Both the position numbers and the translations under genes were made by a program. Under the pieces are notes generated by a model that did not search any database, was not told the DNA's origin, and saw only the letters and a program-made list of their open reading frames with translations. From Pratylenchus scribneri (lineage: Eukaryota > Nematoda > Chromadorea > Rhabditida > Pratylenchidae), in the NCBI GenBank assembly GCA_030063045.1, contig JAQSEB010000138.1, forward strand, positions 1,488,001 through 1,552,000: a DNA stretch of 64,000 nucleotides, given 5' to 3'. This document shows positions 1 through 10,436 of the stretch, piece by piece (position 1 is the first letter of the stretch; each line of letters opens with the position of its first letter).

Positions 1-1655
1 TCGAAAACACAAAATATTGGGGGAAACAAAAACATAAAATGTTGGAAGAATCAAAAACACAATGTTTGGATGAACTAATATATGAAATGTTCGAAACAAA
101 ATTTTTAAAATGAGAACAAAAAATATTCGGAAATCAAAAACAAAATATGTTGGACTTAAAGTAAAAAAAATAAAAAAAGAGCTAATCCTTAAAGATTAAA
201 TATTATATTTTAAAAAATGATTAATTGCATCGAAAAATGAGACCAAAAATGATTCCACGAGAGAAAACCGAGTATATAAAGTGCAAATAGTAAAATAAAA
301 TAAAATTCTTTAAAATGAAAAATTTAATTTTCACAGATAAGAACCCTCAAAAAATTCAAAATTTTTTTATAAAGTACATATGAATGATTGCTCTGATTAT
401 TATTATTTATTAAATATACAATTTTTATAATATTTTTATATTTTTAATGGTGTTTTACAAGCGCTCGGGAGCCGCGAAGCGGCGACCGAGCGCTTGTATT
501 CCACCTATTTACAATTTTATTTTGTAACTCGTCAAAAAATTATCAAAAAATCCTTGAATTTTAAAAATATGAATGATGTATGTTTTTTGCAGGCATTTTG
601 TATCAAATCGTTGGAATTTGCATGCTTCTGATTGGGCACTTTTTTATGATGCATTAGAATCGAAGAAGCAAAGATGAGGCAAACCAATAAAGAAATTTCT
701 CCCCTTAATATCCATCACTTTTTTCTGTCTTTTTTTATTTCGGTTTATTCACTTATCAATTTCTTCTATTGAATAAAAATGTTAAAATTGTAAAAATTTG
801 GAATTAAATTTTTATTATTGAATGGAATAAATATTATTTATTTTTTTTGAAAATCACTTTTTCTTCTAAAAATATCATTGTATTAATATTTTATTAGATA
901 TCGGTCAAGTACCTCGGTCGGGTTACCCAAATAACTCGAACCAAAAAAATCCGTATGAAAAATTTCTCATTTCGGTTAAGTTTTGCGGTTTTTTAAAAAC
1001 AATGAAAAAGGGAAAAAAATTTAGTAGAAAAATTTTTAAAAATGGTAAAAAATTTAAAAGAAAAATAATTTAATAAATTAGTACACGTGTTTATTTTTTT
1101 GGGAATTTGAAATTAAAAAAATCAAAATTTCAGATCTTGATGTCTCGAAACCCGAAGCAATCCGCCGAACGGGAACCGAAACCGGAAAATTATAAAGTAT
1201 TCGTTGCCAGGGTAAAAGTAAATATGGATATCAAATTCAACTGCATGATTAATAATTAAAAGAGTATATCCATCCTTTATAGAAATTTGTTATAAATTAT
1301 TATATTTATTAATTGTGCATATCGTAATAAATTTTTAATTTTAGAAGAAATAATCCCTTGAAGTTTGAACCAGAAAAGTAATTTACCCAATGAATGTTAG
1401 AAATAAAAATGGAAAATTAGATAGAAATCAGAAAAAAAATAAGTCTTCTCTTGACCGAAATTGGGAAATTTTGAAATAGAAAAAGTTGACTAACTCTTTG
1501 GATGGAATAATTATTAAAATATATGCAATATTATTTGTTTATCAACACAATGAAAAATTATTCCCGCGGATAACAGCTCCGCAATGAAAATGGGGGAATT
1601 TATATTTTGAATGTAATCTTCATTCTTCAATCACATTTCTTCATTTTGTGGCCCA
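1..1655. other. AT-rich stretch without a recognisable gene
   Basis: I see no supportable coding exon here. The stretch is low-complexity A/T sequence broken by one strong GC-rich hairpin (457-496) and a patch near 900-1200 rich in CGGTT/CGAACC words, which looks like an old repeat. The last 100 bases are the 3' flank of the minus-strand Ly6-like gene and resemble the flank at 3090-3190. Confidence 0.6.
457..496. other. GC-rich 40-nt perfect hairpin
   Basis: A 12-bp stem (ACAAGCGCTCGG paired with CCGAGCGCTTGT) encloses facing GA/GA mismatches, then a second 5-bp stem (GCCGC/GCGGC) with a GAA loop. It is almost entirely G/C in a region about three quarters A/T. Function is unknown. A mobile-element terminus, an RNA structure or a foreign palindrome are all possible. 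No CTRR end follows at the distance expected for a Helitron. Confidence 0.75.
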
Positions 1656-2571
1656 TCAGATGAGCATCCCGCCGGCCATCATCAAAACGCTAAGCCCACC
1701 AATTGCCACCATCATGGCATGCAATGGAATGACATCTATGATTATAGGAAATTATAATTTTTAGATTCACGGAAATAATCAAAATGATTAACATACTCCA
1801 CAGAATTGGCGCATTGTTGCTCAAATCTTCGTTTTTCCAACCCTTAGCAGTGCAGTCACTACAATAAGAACCAAAAAGTTTCCCGCAAATATTACTAGTA
1901 TATGAGCATGTAGAGAATTCTGAAAAATTTTTTAAAATAATCAAATTTATTAAGTAAATAGTTTTTACATAAAAAATTTTTTACCTAAAAAGTAGTTTTT
2001 GACTTCTAATAAATCAGACACCGATTTTAGATCCAACAAACCTTATACAAATTTTAAACCACCTTGTTTTTTAGCCAAAATCTGAAATTTTATATACCAT
2101 CAATCCATCTCTATGACATCTACAAATTGGTATTTAGGATCTAAAACCGGTTTTTGATTTATTAAAAGTCAAAAACAACTTTTTAGATAAAAATATTTTT
2201 TGGATAAAAAATTATTATCCAAATATATTTAAAATACATTTTAAAAGAAGACCAAAAATTTTCTTATTCTTAGTCGCTCGTTTTTTGGTGATTTGCAATA
2301 ATAATTTGAATTTTGTACAAAACCGAATCAAAGAAAATCTATTTAAGTCCTTAGAATTTTTGATTGTCATACCAATTCCATTGCATTTGCCTTTGGCACA
2401 CCAATCATCTTGAGGACCACATTCAACAACCTTAGGTTTCATCTCCGGGTTATATGGAAATTGTCCTGATTGTTCAAGGCTTTCATCATAATTGCTGTAG
2501 CATTGTAATGCCACGGCCATGGAAAAGCTAATCAGCAACAAAAATCCCATGATGAAGATGTCGCGATTCAT
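1656..2571 (-). CDS. Ly6-like, cysteine-rich GPI-anchored surface protein
   Basis: Three exons (2571-2253, 1919-1797, 1735-1656) join in frame to about 173 aa. The N-terminus is a signal peptide (FIMGFLLLISFSMAVA) and is followed at once by LQCY, the usual start of nematode Ly6/three-finger-like domains. Further cysteines follow (VVECG, DDWCAKGKC, STCSY, NICGK, SYCSDC). The last exon encodes a hydrophobic tail (HAMMVAIGGLSVLMMAGG) typical of a GPI-anchor signal, so the protein should sit on the outer membrane face. Intron 1 carries a foldback element. The end of exon 1 is the least certain part: the chosen donor is weak, and the RGC motif expected before the last cysteines is not clear. The class is likely; the ligand cannot be told. 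Confidence 0.68.
1975..2210. repeat. Foldback element in a Ly6-like intron
   Basis: Two arms of about 90-100 bp form an inverted repeat: CTAATAAATCAGA with TTTTAGATCC on one side, GGATCTAAAACC with TGATTTATTA on the other. It belongs to the foldback family also seen near 4.0, 10.2, 48.5 and 54.6 kb. It lies inside intron 1 of the gene at 1656-2571. Confidence 0.7.
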
Positions 2572-3089
2572 TTTTCGATGGATTGAATGATTTGGATTTG
2601 AAATTGATGTTTTGAATTGATTTGTAACTAAAAAATTTAATTGGATGAAAATGGTTAATATAAAAGAAATTAAGAAAGAATAATGGAAATAAATAGGGTA
2701 AATGTAAAAATAATCATCCCAATTTATTTTACTCTAAAAAATATGGCGGTGAAATTAATAGCGGATGAATCAGCATTAAATATTACCATTAAATAATATT
2801 ATTAAATTTCATTAAATAAATCAATTAAATTAGAAAAATAAGTGAATAATTTAATTCGAAAATGAATATAATAAATTAGGTTTATAGATTTAATTTCATA
2901 GTAATTTACTATTACATTAATTTAATTTATCTAAATGATGCCAAGAAAGATTGTATGTTCGTTTCTTAATTGATTTTGAATAGCAAGGAATAAATTTTCT
3001 TACCAAAATTGAGAATATTTGAAATGGGAAAAGAAGAATTAATCTTTTGAATTAATTACGAAAATTTATGCAACAAATTTATTTAACAC

Positions 3090-3290
3090 ATTGCAAAATA
3101 TTTCTGCGAACAATAGCTCCGTAAAAAAGGGAATTTATCTTGTGAATGCGATTCTTCAATTTCCTTTCAATCATACTTCTTTAATTCTTGGCCCATCAAA
3201 TGAGCATCTCGCCGGCCACCAGCAAAATGCCAAGCCCAATTGCCAGCATCATAGCATGCAGTGGAGTTGGAGTGGCATGCAGTGGAGCGG
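3090..3290 (-). pseudogene. Orphan GPI-tail exon of a Ly6-like gene
   Basis: The reverse strand reads PLHAMMLAIGLGILLVAGE followed by MLI and a stop, closely matching the last exon of the gene at 1656-2571. The 3' flank is also similar over about 100 bp. I found no upstream cysteine-rich exon or signal peptide beyond 3300. Just upstream of the tail a PLHA unit is duplicated (PLHATPTPLHA). It looks like the remnant of a partial duplication rather than a working gene, although a distant upstream exon cannot be excluded. Confidence 0.6.
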
Positions 3291-3299
3291 TATTTAATA

Positions 3300-3889
3300 T
3301 TAATATTGCGTAGGTTGATTTGATTAATTATAAAATGAGAAAACATTTTTTTGTTCATAAAATTGCCTTCTTTTGTCAATAAAATGCATTCTTTTGTCCA
3401 TAAACCTGTTTTTATTGGATGACTTTTTCATGCTTGATCCTAGATCCCCAAAACTTAATATTCAACATTATTCAATGCTTTTGATATCCATTTTAGAGCT
3501 AATTGAAGCTTTCATCACTATTTATATAGACCATTTTGTCACCAATTGTCGCATTCCCAATTTTGGAAATCTCAGTTTCAAGATTTAGTACATAATCTAG
3601 ACGAGAATGGGCTCAATCTATATGACATCATCAATTTAATTTATGAGATGAAAAAGCATATAATATATTTAAAGAATAAATTTAATTTATTTAAAATTAA
3701 ATTATTTAGTTTGTTGTGGATGTCAAGTTTATCCATGCTTTTTCTTATATAAAAGAAATCAGCCGGATGTTGAAGAGCCAATTGTTTGCTATTTTCTTGA
3801 ACGCCGAAAGGAAACTTCATTTCCAGGTTTATATTTGTGCAAATAAATTTCGTAAAGCTATTTTTGTGCATCAAAAATTTTGTTCACCA
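3300..3889. other. Intergenic stretch, no supportable gene
   Basis: Short open frames overlap on both strands, but none has a signal peptide, a domain motif or good splice partners. The right part grades into the foldback element that begins near 3890. Confidence 0.5.
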
Positions 3890-4170
3890 AAAATTGTATT
3901 TGACCTAATAAATCAGAAAACGTTTTTAGAACCTACAAATCTTATACCAATTTGTAAATCTCATTGAGGTGCGTATATTTCTTAGTTTAAATAAATCTAA
4001 ACTGATGAGCGAGTTAAACCGCTTAAACCATGTTTTCCGTTTTGGGTTTAATACACTTACCATTCGATGCATCTCGATGAGAACTACATATTATGGCAAA
4101 AATTTTATAAGGTTTAAACCCGATTTCTGATTTATTGGAAGTCAAAAACTATTTTTAGTTAAAAAAGCCT
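3890..4170. repeat. Foldback element
   Basis: The left arm (TAATAAATCAGAAAACG, then CTCATTGAGGTGCG) and right arm (CATTCGATGCATCTCGATGAG, then TTTCTGATTTATTGG) are inverted copies around a centre near 4020. It is the same family as 9996-10398 and lies upstream of the Kelch-like gene. Confidence 0.65.
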
Positions 4171-4318
4171 TTTAGATACGAAATTTGTATCCTTATAAAA
4201 ATATTTAAAGATATAGGATTTAGACATTAAGCAATTCATTGGTTTAGAATATTTTAAAATTTAATATTTTTAATAAATAATAGCCATAAATTTAGATGAA
4301 ACATTCGTAATCAAAGAA

Positions 4319-6983
4319 ATGAAAATTGTGGATTTGGATGGAACATTTAATTTTGTTGTATTTGATCATGTCATTTCCTCGACAATTTCTTACAATAATG
4401 AATCCAATGTGCAAATCTTTTTTGTCGCACAGATGTTTTATGCTGATGAAAATTTGCCAATATTTTTAAGGTTAAACATTGAACGGAAATATTTTAATAT
4501 TCCGTTAATTAAAATTTTCAGAAAAGATAAAAATGAACAAAGCAATGTATTCTTTTTATTCCAATTAAGCAGAAAGAAAAATAATCCGATATCATCACAA
4601 AATCAAGAATATTGGGAGTGGAAATGCCTTAATGTGAGTATATAATTAATTATTCATAATTTTTTATAATACTATACTTTAAACAAAAATATTGATATTT
4701 TTTTGATAATATAGTTCTATGGATAAGCAAAATTTCCAATGCTGTGACTAATTATATTTGTCTATCAAAAATTTCCAATACAGACTGATTATATTTGTTT
4801 GGAAAATTTAATTTAGAAAAATTGAAAATAAGGATCAGTCTATATTTTTCGAGAATGACACCAAATAGATTTTTAATAATTTCATAAAAATATGTATAAT
4901 CTTTAATATGTTAATTTAAATATTTTATATGGATATCCATTTTAAATATAAATAAAAATTACCTGAAACATTATTAATCGAAGAATTGAAAACTCAATAT
5001 AAAGTCAAGCTTAGATTAATGTTTTGGCCAGCAATGATTTGGGACTAGGTCTGGTGTTTAATAAGTTTTTTCCTCTACTTCTTTAGCAAAATATGTATTA
5101 ATTTAAAAGTCTTAGTGGATTTTCAGAGTTTTAGCATTAAAATGGTTATACAAACATAAATTAATGAAAAAGTGGGCTACTACTAAATTTTATTTTACAT
5201 CCAGCTAACAAGTGACATTAGAAAATATTTTAATTTAATAATAATTATATTAGTAATATAATTATCTATTCATATATATTTATTTTATTTTATAGCCGAG
5301 ACCATTTGCCATCGATTCAAATTTTCATTTTGATGCCTTCACCGTCACATTATTATCAAAATTAATGAATATTCTAATAATGGATGGAATACAACTTTTC
5401 TTATATAAAAATTGTTTATATTTAATTGGTCAAGGGGGAACGGCTCAATATGAAAATGTAATCGAATTTTTATCCCAGGAAGAACGAGAAGAGCATCAAC
5501 AAAAAGTGGACTTTCTCACAAAAATGGTCAATTTTGCAATTTGTAAAAAATTTAGATTAATTACTGTAGCAGTTACAGTAAAAATTCGAAAAAATATATT
5601 AAAAATTTATTAAGTATCCCAAAAATAATTTGATACATGAATCTAAGCTAATATTAAAAACCTTTTATAATTAAAAAATTCGTTAATATGTTATCTTGCT
5701 GCAAATTTTTCCCTACAAAATAACCTCAAGTTACACCCAAAATTGCTTATGTTAATATCAACATATAATAATATTTTTTCATCATTTTGCAATCAAATAT
5801 GAATATTTGATTAAATTATTTTTATTGAATTTTTTAATATCAAAATGATTTAACAAAGACAAAATTTGTAATAAAGATAAAATTCAAAAATAAAATTCCC
5901 TATTTAGGATTATTTTATTATTATTTAGGTTCAAAATTATTTATAATTTCTTGGAAATAATCTACTAATTCTTTCCAAAATACAAAAAAAACATGCGATA
6001 ATATTCAAATTATTTTTTAATAATCTTTAATTTAAATTAAGTTGATCGTTTTCGATCTCAATTCGATGAATTTTCGAATTCATGATATAAAATCGGACAT
6101 TGAGCATGGCTTTCCACCGATGCGATATTGTGAGAGAATATTATTTGGAAATAAAATATGCATTTTGGATGGTTTTGAAATGGAATTTGAGGTAATTTTA
6201 CAATTCATTTTAAAAATGATATTTATAATTTAAAAAATTACAAAAAATATTTTTAATTATTTTTAATATTATAATAAAATATTTTAATTTTTTTCAAATC
6301 TTAAAATAAATTTTATTAAAATTTTAGATGGATTTTTTCGACGATGCTGATTTCAAATATACTAATAAAACTCATTGGATTTTATGCTTGGACCAATTTG
6401 AATGGAAATGTTTACCATTCATGGATAGCAAAATAACCTATCCTTATAATAAGCCTATTCCTATTCAAACGGTCAGTTTCATTAATTATAAATAATATAA
6501 ATTAATTAAATTTTTATAATATAAAGGAAACAAATTAGATTTAAAAACTTTTTTAAAAATTTGAGAAAAATTTTCAAATATTAACATTAAAATTTGGAAA
6601 CAATTTTCAAAAATAAAAAAAATTGGAAAAAAATTTCAAAAAATTAACATTAAAAAATTTTAAAAAAATTAACATTAAAAAATTTGGAAAAAATTTTTTC
6701 AACAAATTAAAATTTTTAAATTTAAATTTCAAACTTAATTTTATAGGAAGGTTCAATTTATGCATATGATGGATATGCAAGACACATAAATGATGACGGC
6801 GATGAGGACGACTGTTTAATCAATGCACTTCAAATTACAAGAAAAGTTGAACCGGAAAAATTGCAAATTTTAGTGATGCGAACTTTGTCGAAAATGTTGG
6901 AGATGGAAAATTCAAAGAAAGATTTATTTCGATATTCGGATGTTATTGAATTTCAAAAATTTGTTAAAAATCATTTTTATTAA
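4319..6983 (+). CDS. Kelch-like beta-propeller protein, divergent
   Basis: Five exons (4319-4633, 5296-5526, 6042-6191, 6328-6471, 6747-6983), all joined in phase 0, give about 358 aa. Kelch-like features recur: LYLIGQGG, then IVFDLNSMNFRIHD, then KICILDGFEMEFE, then ILCLDQFEWKCLP, then SIYAYDGYARH. The words EWKCLN and EWKCLP end two equivalent strands. No signal peptide or membrane segment is seen, so it is probably an intracellular binding scaffold. A very acidic patch (NDDGDEDD) precedes the final helix-like part. If the second intron is not removed, the frame stops at 5613. Glycine-glycine pairs of classical Kelch repeats are mostly missing, so the fold is inferred from spacing only. Confidence 0.6.
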
Positions 6984-7139
6984 TTATTTTATTATTACGA
7001 AAGTTAATAAATTTAATTACCGTATTTTATTCAAAACACAATCTAAAAAATAGGAATCCATTTTGAATGTTCTCTTAGCAAGGAAAATTTTTTGGAAAAT
7101 TTCTTTTTGCATTTCATTTGTTCTATGTAAGAGAATATT

Positions 7140-7300
7140 TTTTATACTGACAAAAATGCCTTTTTTTAACGGCAAAAATGCCTTTTTTGACAAAACAGTT
7201 TTTGACTTATAATTGATCAAAACCGGTTTTAGACCCAAAAAACCTAATACCATTTTATAGATCTCATCGAGACGCATCGAATGCTGTATAATTTGTCATT
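7140..7300. repeat. Solo arm of the foldback family
   Basis: One arm is present: TTTTTGACTTATAATTGATC, then CCGGTTTTAGACCC, then CTCATCGAGACGCATCGAAT. No inverted partner lies nearby, so this is a truncated copy. With its flanks it fills most of 6984-7486, where I see no gene. Confidence 0.55.
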
Positions 7301-7486
7301 CTAATAAGATGAATTGATGAATGTGTGAATGAATGAAATGGGATGATGATTGATGAATCATTTATTTCATAAAATTTGGACAAAATATTTACCATCCACA
7401 TCATTCATTTTATATTTTATATTTATAAATTTTCATTCAAATAATCCTTTTTTAAAGCAATAAATAAATAATATTTTCCATTAAAA

Positions 7487-9149
7487 ATGGCTAAGGCATT
7501 TTCCAACCAAGTGCCTGTACTGCTCATTTTGCTGCTTTTCTTCTTAGAAACTGCTGGTTTTTAATACTAGTTAATAGTAAATAATTAGTATTTTAAGCAA
7601 TCAAATGTTACCAGCAACCCGGGATTGATCCCAACAGCAATCCAAAAATCAATGAAGAAGAAGCTGAGCGTTTAACTGAGGAAAATAAGGATAAAATGAT
7701 TGCAATTGACTGCGACGATTATGTGGAATATTGTGTGGAGGCAACCGGATGCAAGTCGAAGCCACCCATGCCTATTTTGAAAGGAGGTTCTAAATAAAGT
7801 TTAAATAAAATTCAAAGAAAATGGAATTTTTAATAAGAAAAAAAAAATACACGGAAATAAATTTTTCCTTTCTTTGAAAAATAATATAGCAGGTCTGTCA
7901 AAGCGCTTTTAGTATCTTGGCTATATTCTTTTTGATTTATATATAGTATTTAATGTAAATAAGATATTCGAAAAATTGAGGAATATCGTCATTTATAATT
8001 TGGTCTATTTTAAACACCAAAAAATTTAAAGGTTAAATATTTTAAATAATTTTAGAGCATTTGGATGGCATATAGCCTTTCCAAATTGATTGCTTTCTAT
8101 GAGTTTACTTAGGCCAAAATGATAAAAGTTCGGTTCGTAACCTACACCTTTTTCCCAATGGATCAATAGAGTTTTAAAGTTAGCGTCAGGGATAGGATGG
8201 GAAAAAATTACAACATATAAAACCCTAAAACGTATCCCTGATGCCCATAAGATGTCCGTCCCTTCACTTTCATTTACTTTTTCCTTTTTGGGAAAAGGGG
8301 TTATCGCTAAAAGAATAGGCCATAGGTACTTTAATGATTGGAAAGAATGTTTCATGATAAATGAGAATGATCATTAAAAACTTTCCATCCAATCAACATT
8401 TATTATAAAAATTGTTGTTATTTAGCTAATTCTTCCATTCATCATTTTATAGTTTTTCTTCTTCGTGGTTGTGGTTTTGCTAACAATGAAACTTGTAATG
8501 AGCTCTCTTCAGTTTGCGTGAATTGTGTGTTGTGCAAGGATAATTTATGCAATGGTGGAAGTGGTGGTGATGGTTGGATTAGCGGCCATGACAATAAAGG
8601 TGGAGGGAATAGTGGCCATGGAAAAGGCGGAGAAGGCAATGAAGGTGGGAGGAATGGCGATGGACCGAAACCGAATGGCGTTGGAGGGAATGGTGGTGTT
8701 ATTCATAGTGCCAACAATGGTGGAAAGGGTAATGGCTAATTTTAAAAGAATATTAATTTACTTAGAAATAATTGCATTTATTCAACTTTAATGATAACAA
8801 ATCAGCATTTATTTAGGTTATATAAAAGTCTTTGTGAAAACAATAACTTATTAACTTGTAACTAAAAGTCCTCCTTGCTCTAGGTTAAAACTAAAATTAT
8901 AATATTTAACTTTTAAACCTGTGGTTATCGTAATTGCGACTAAAATGCTAAAATTTTCTAGCCGAAAAATTTTGATAATTTTAGATTCAATTTATTTATG
9001 ATCAATTATTTTTAAATTCTTTATAGTTATTTTTAATATTTTTTGCCATCAATCATCCATTTAATAATACAGGGATGTGCCTGAGTGCAATGTTCTCCTC
9101 AATGATGCTGATGCTTGCCAATATTTTTGTTGTTGTCTTGTTTGGATGA
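7487..9149 (+). CDS. Ly6-like GPI-anchored protein with Gly/Asn-rich stalk
   Basis: Four exons (7487-7556, 7598-7786, 8453-8728, 9073-9149) join in frame to 203 aa. A signal peptide (VLLILLLFFLETA) is followed by AIKCYQQPG. Then come IDCDDYVEYC, the marker FLLRGCG, and the closing CVLCKDNLCNGG, which ends in the CN pair typical of Ly6/three-finger-like domains. After it runs a flexible stalk of about 60 residues rich in Gly, Asn, His and Lys. The last exon is a hydrophobic tail (MFSSMMLMLANIFVVVLFG), a likely GPI signal. Exon 2 could also read to a stop at 7795-7797 followed by AATAAA, giving a short secreted form. The stalk is unusual for the family and suggests display away from the membrane. 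Confidence 0.75.
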
Positions 9150-9995
9150 AGGAAGAACAGAAAAATGGAGTGAAGAAAGAAAATGAAAGCAATGATCAAC
9201 ATTTCCAATGAATCAATTTAAGCGATTGAAAATAAATTGAAGGCATTTTTCCATTTGAAGAATTATTCACTCCTAACTCTCCAATAATTAATTACCTTCT
9301 CTCAAATTATTCCCCTGACTTGTGAAGGTTTAAAAATAATTCCCCATGGGGGGAATTAAAAGAGCATACACGATATTTTCTGATTTCTTTTTTTGAAAAT
9401 AAACTTGTCAATCGCCATCGTAAAACGGCAATGTAATTACCGCAAATTGTGCAGCTAATTGTTTACTTCAATCAATTACATTATGAAAGGTGTCCTCTTT
9501 GAGTACATTATCAATTTTTGCATTCTACTGATTTGATGAATCCGAAATGACTGGCCTAAATTAAGCCCGATTAACATTTTCATTTGATCAGATCAAAATT
9601 CTTAATCGTCTAATCATCAAAAAATATATCTTATTAGACTATTAACTATTTTGTTAATCGATATTATTTTTCTAATCTTAATTTTTTCCTAGAAGATTGA
9701 AAGACGAATGAAAAATGTTTCTCTGAAGCGAGATTGGAAGAAAATTAAATTTGGATATTGGACGAAGGTTTGTTTAAATTTTATATCATAAAAGCAATAA
9801 AAGTGTAAACTTAAATCCCAATGTGAAAATATTATGCACAAAAATGCAAAATGAGATGAATAATGTGAATATGAATAATTTTGGAAATGCAAAATATTTT
9901 TATTAAAATGATAATATTCCAATGGACAAGGGACAACAACAGCAGCTTGACAAAAAATGGGAATTATCCTGTAATTGTTTATTATTATTCTTCCG
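9150..9995. other. Intergenic region with a MITE end
   Basis: No gene seen. Near 9290-9365 lies CCCCATGGGGGGAATTAAAAGAGCAT, the end of the repeat family at 27035-27300 and 32645-32880. The rest is plain A/T-rich sequence. Confidence 0.5.
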
Positions 9996-10398
9996 TCCGG
10001 GGTCGATTCCACAATAGACAAAGGGAGGTACAAATATGGGCGATTCCACAATGGTACAAATATAAAGTTTTTGGCTTCTAATAAATCAGAAACTGGTTTT
10101 AGACCCAACAAACCTTATACCATTTTGTAGATCTTATCAAGACGCATCGAATGGTATATAATATGGTAGCTTTTGGCCCAAAATAAGAAAGTTTAAAACC
10201 AAAATCTGAAAAAAATGGTTTAAATGGTTTAATACTCTTTAATTTTGACCAAATCATGATAAATTGTATACCATTCGATGCGTCTTGATAAGATCTACAA
10301 AATGGTATAAGGTTTGTGGGGTCTAAAACCAGTTTCTGATTTATTAGAAGCCAAAAACTTTATATTTGTACCATTGTGGAATCGACCTAGCACCTTAT
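9996..10398. repeat. Long foldback element, outer ends GGTCGATTCCACAAT
   Basis: Outer arms GGTCGATTCCACAAT and ATTGTGGAATCGACC enclose a second, well-kept arm pair from about 10055-10165 and 10255-10365. That inner pair includes TTTTAGACCCAACAAACC with CAAGACGCATCGAATGG, and CCATTCGATGCGTCTTG with GGGGTCTAAAACC. The same arrangement with ends GGTCATCTCCACAAT occurs at 54385-54805, so this is a family rather than chance. It lies just downstream of the Ly6-like gene ending at 10437. Confidence 0.8.
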
Positions 10399-10436
10399 TC
10401 TTCATCTTCAATCGCATTTCTTAATTCTTTCGCCCA

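Noticed and set aside
480..520. Helitron 3' end at the GC-rich hairpin
   Set aside because: No CTRR terminus follows 10-12 nt after the hairpin.
8442..8791. Proline-rich and methionine-rich frames overlapping the Gly/Asn-rich exon
   Set aside because: Other-frame shadows of the Ly6-like stalk exon, caused by its biased composition.
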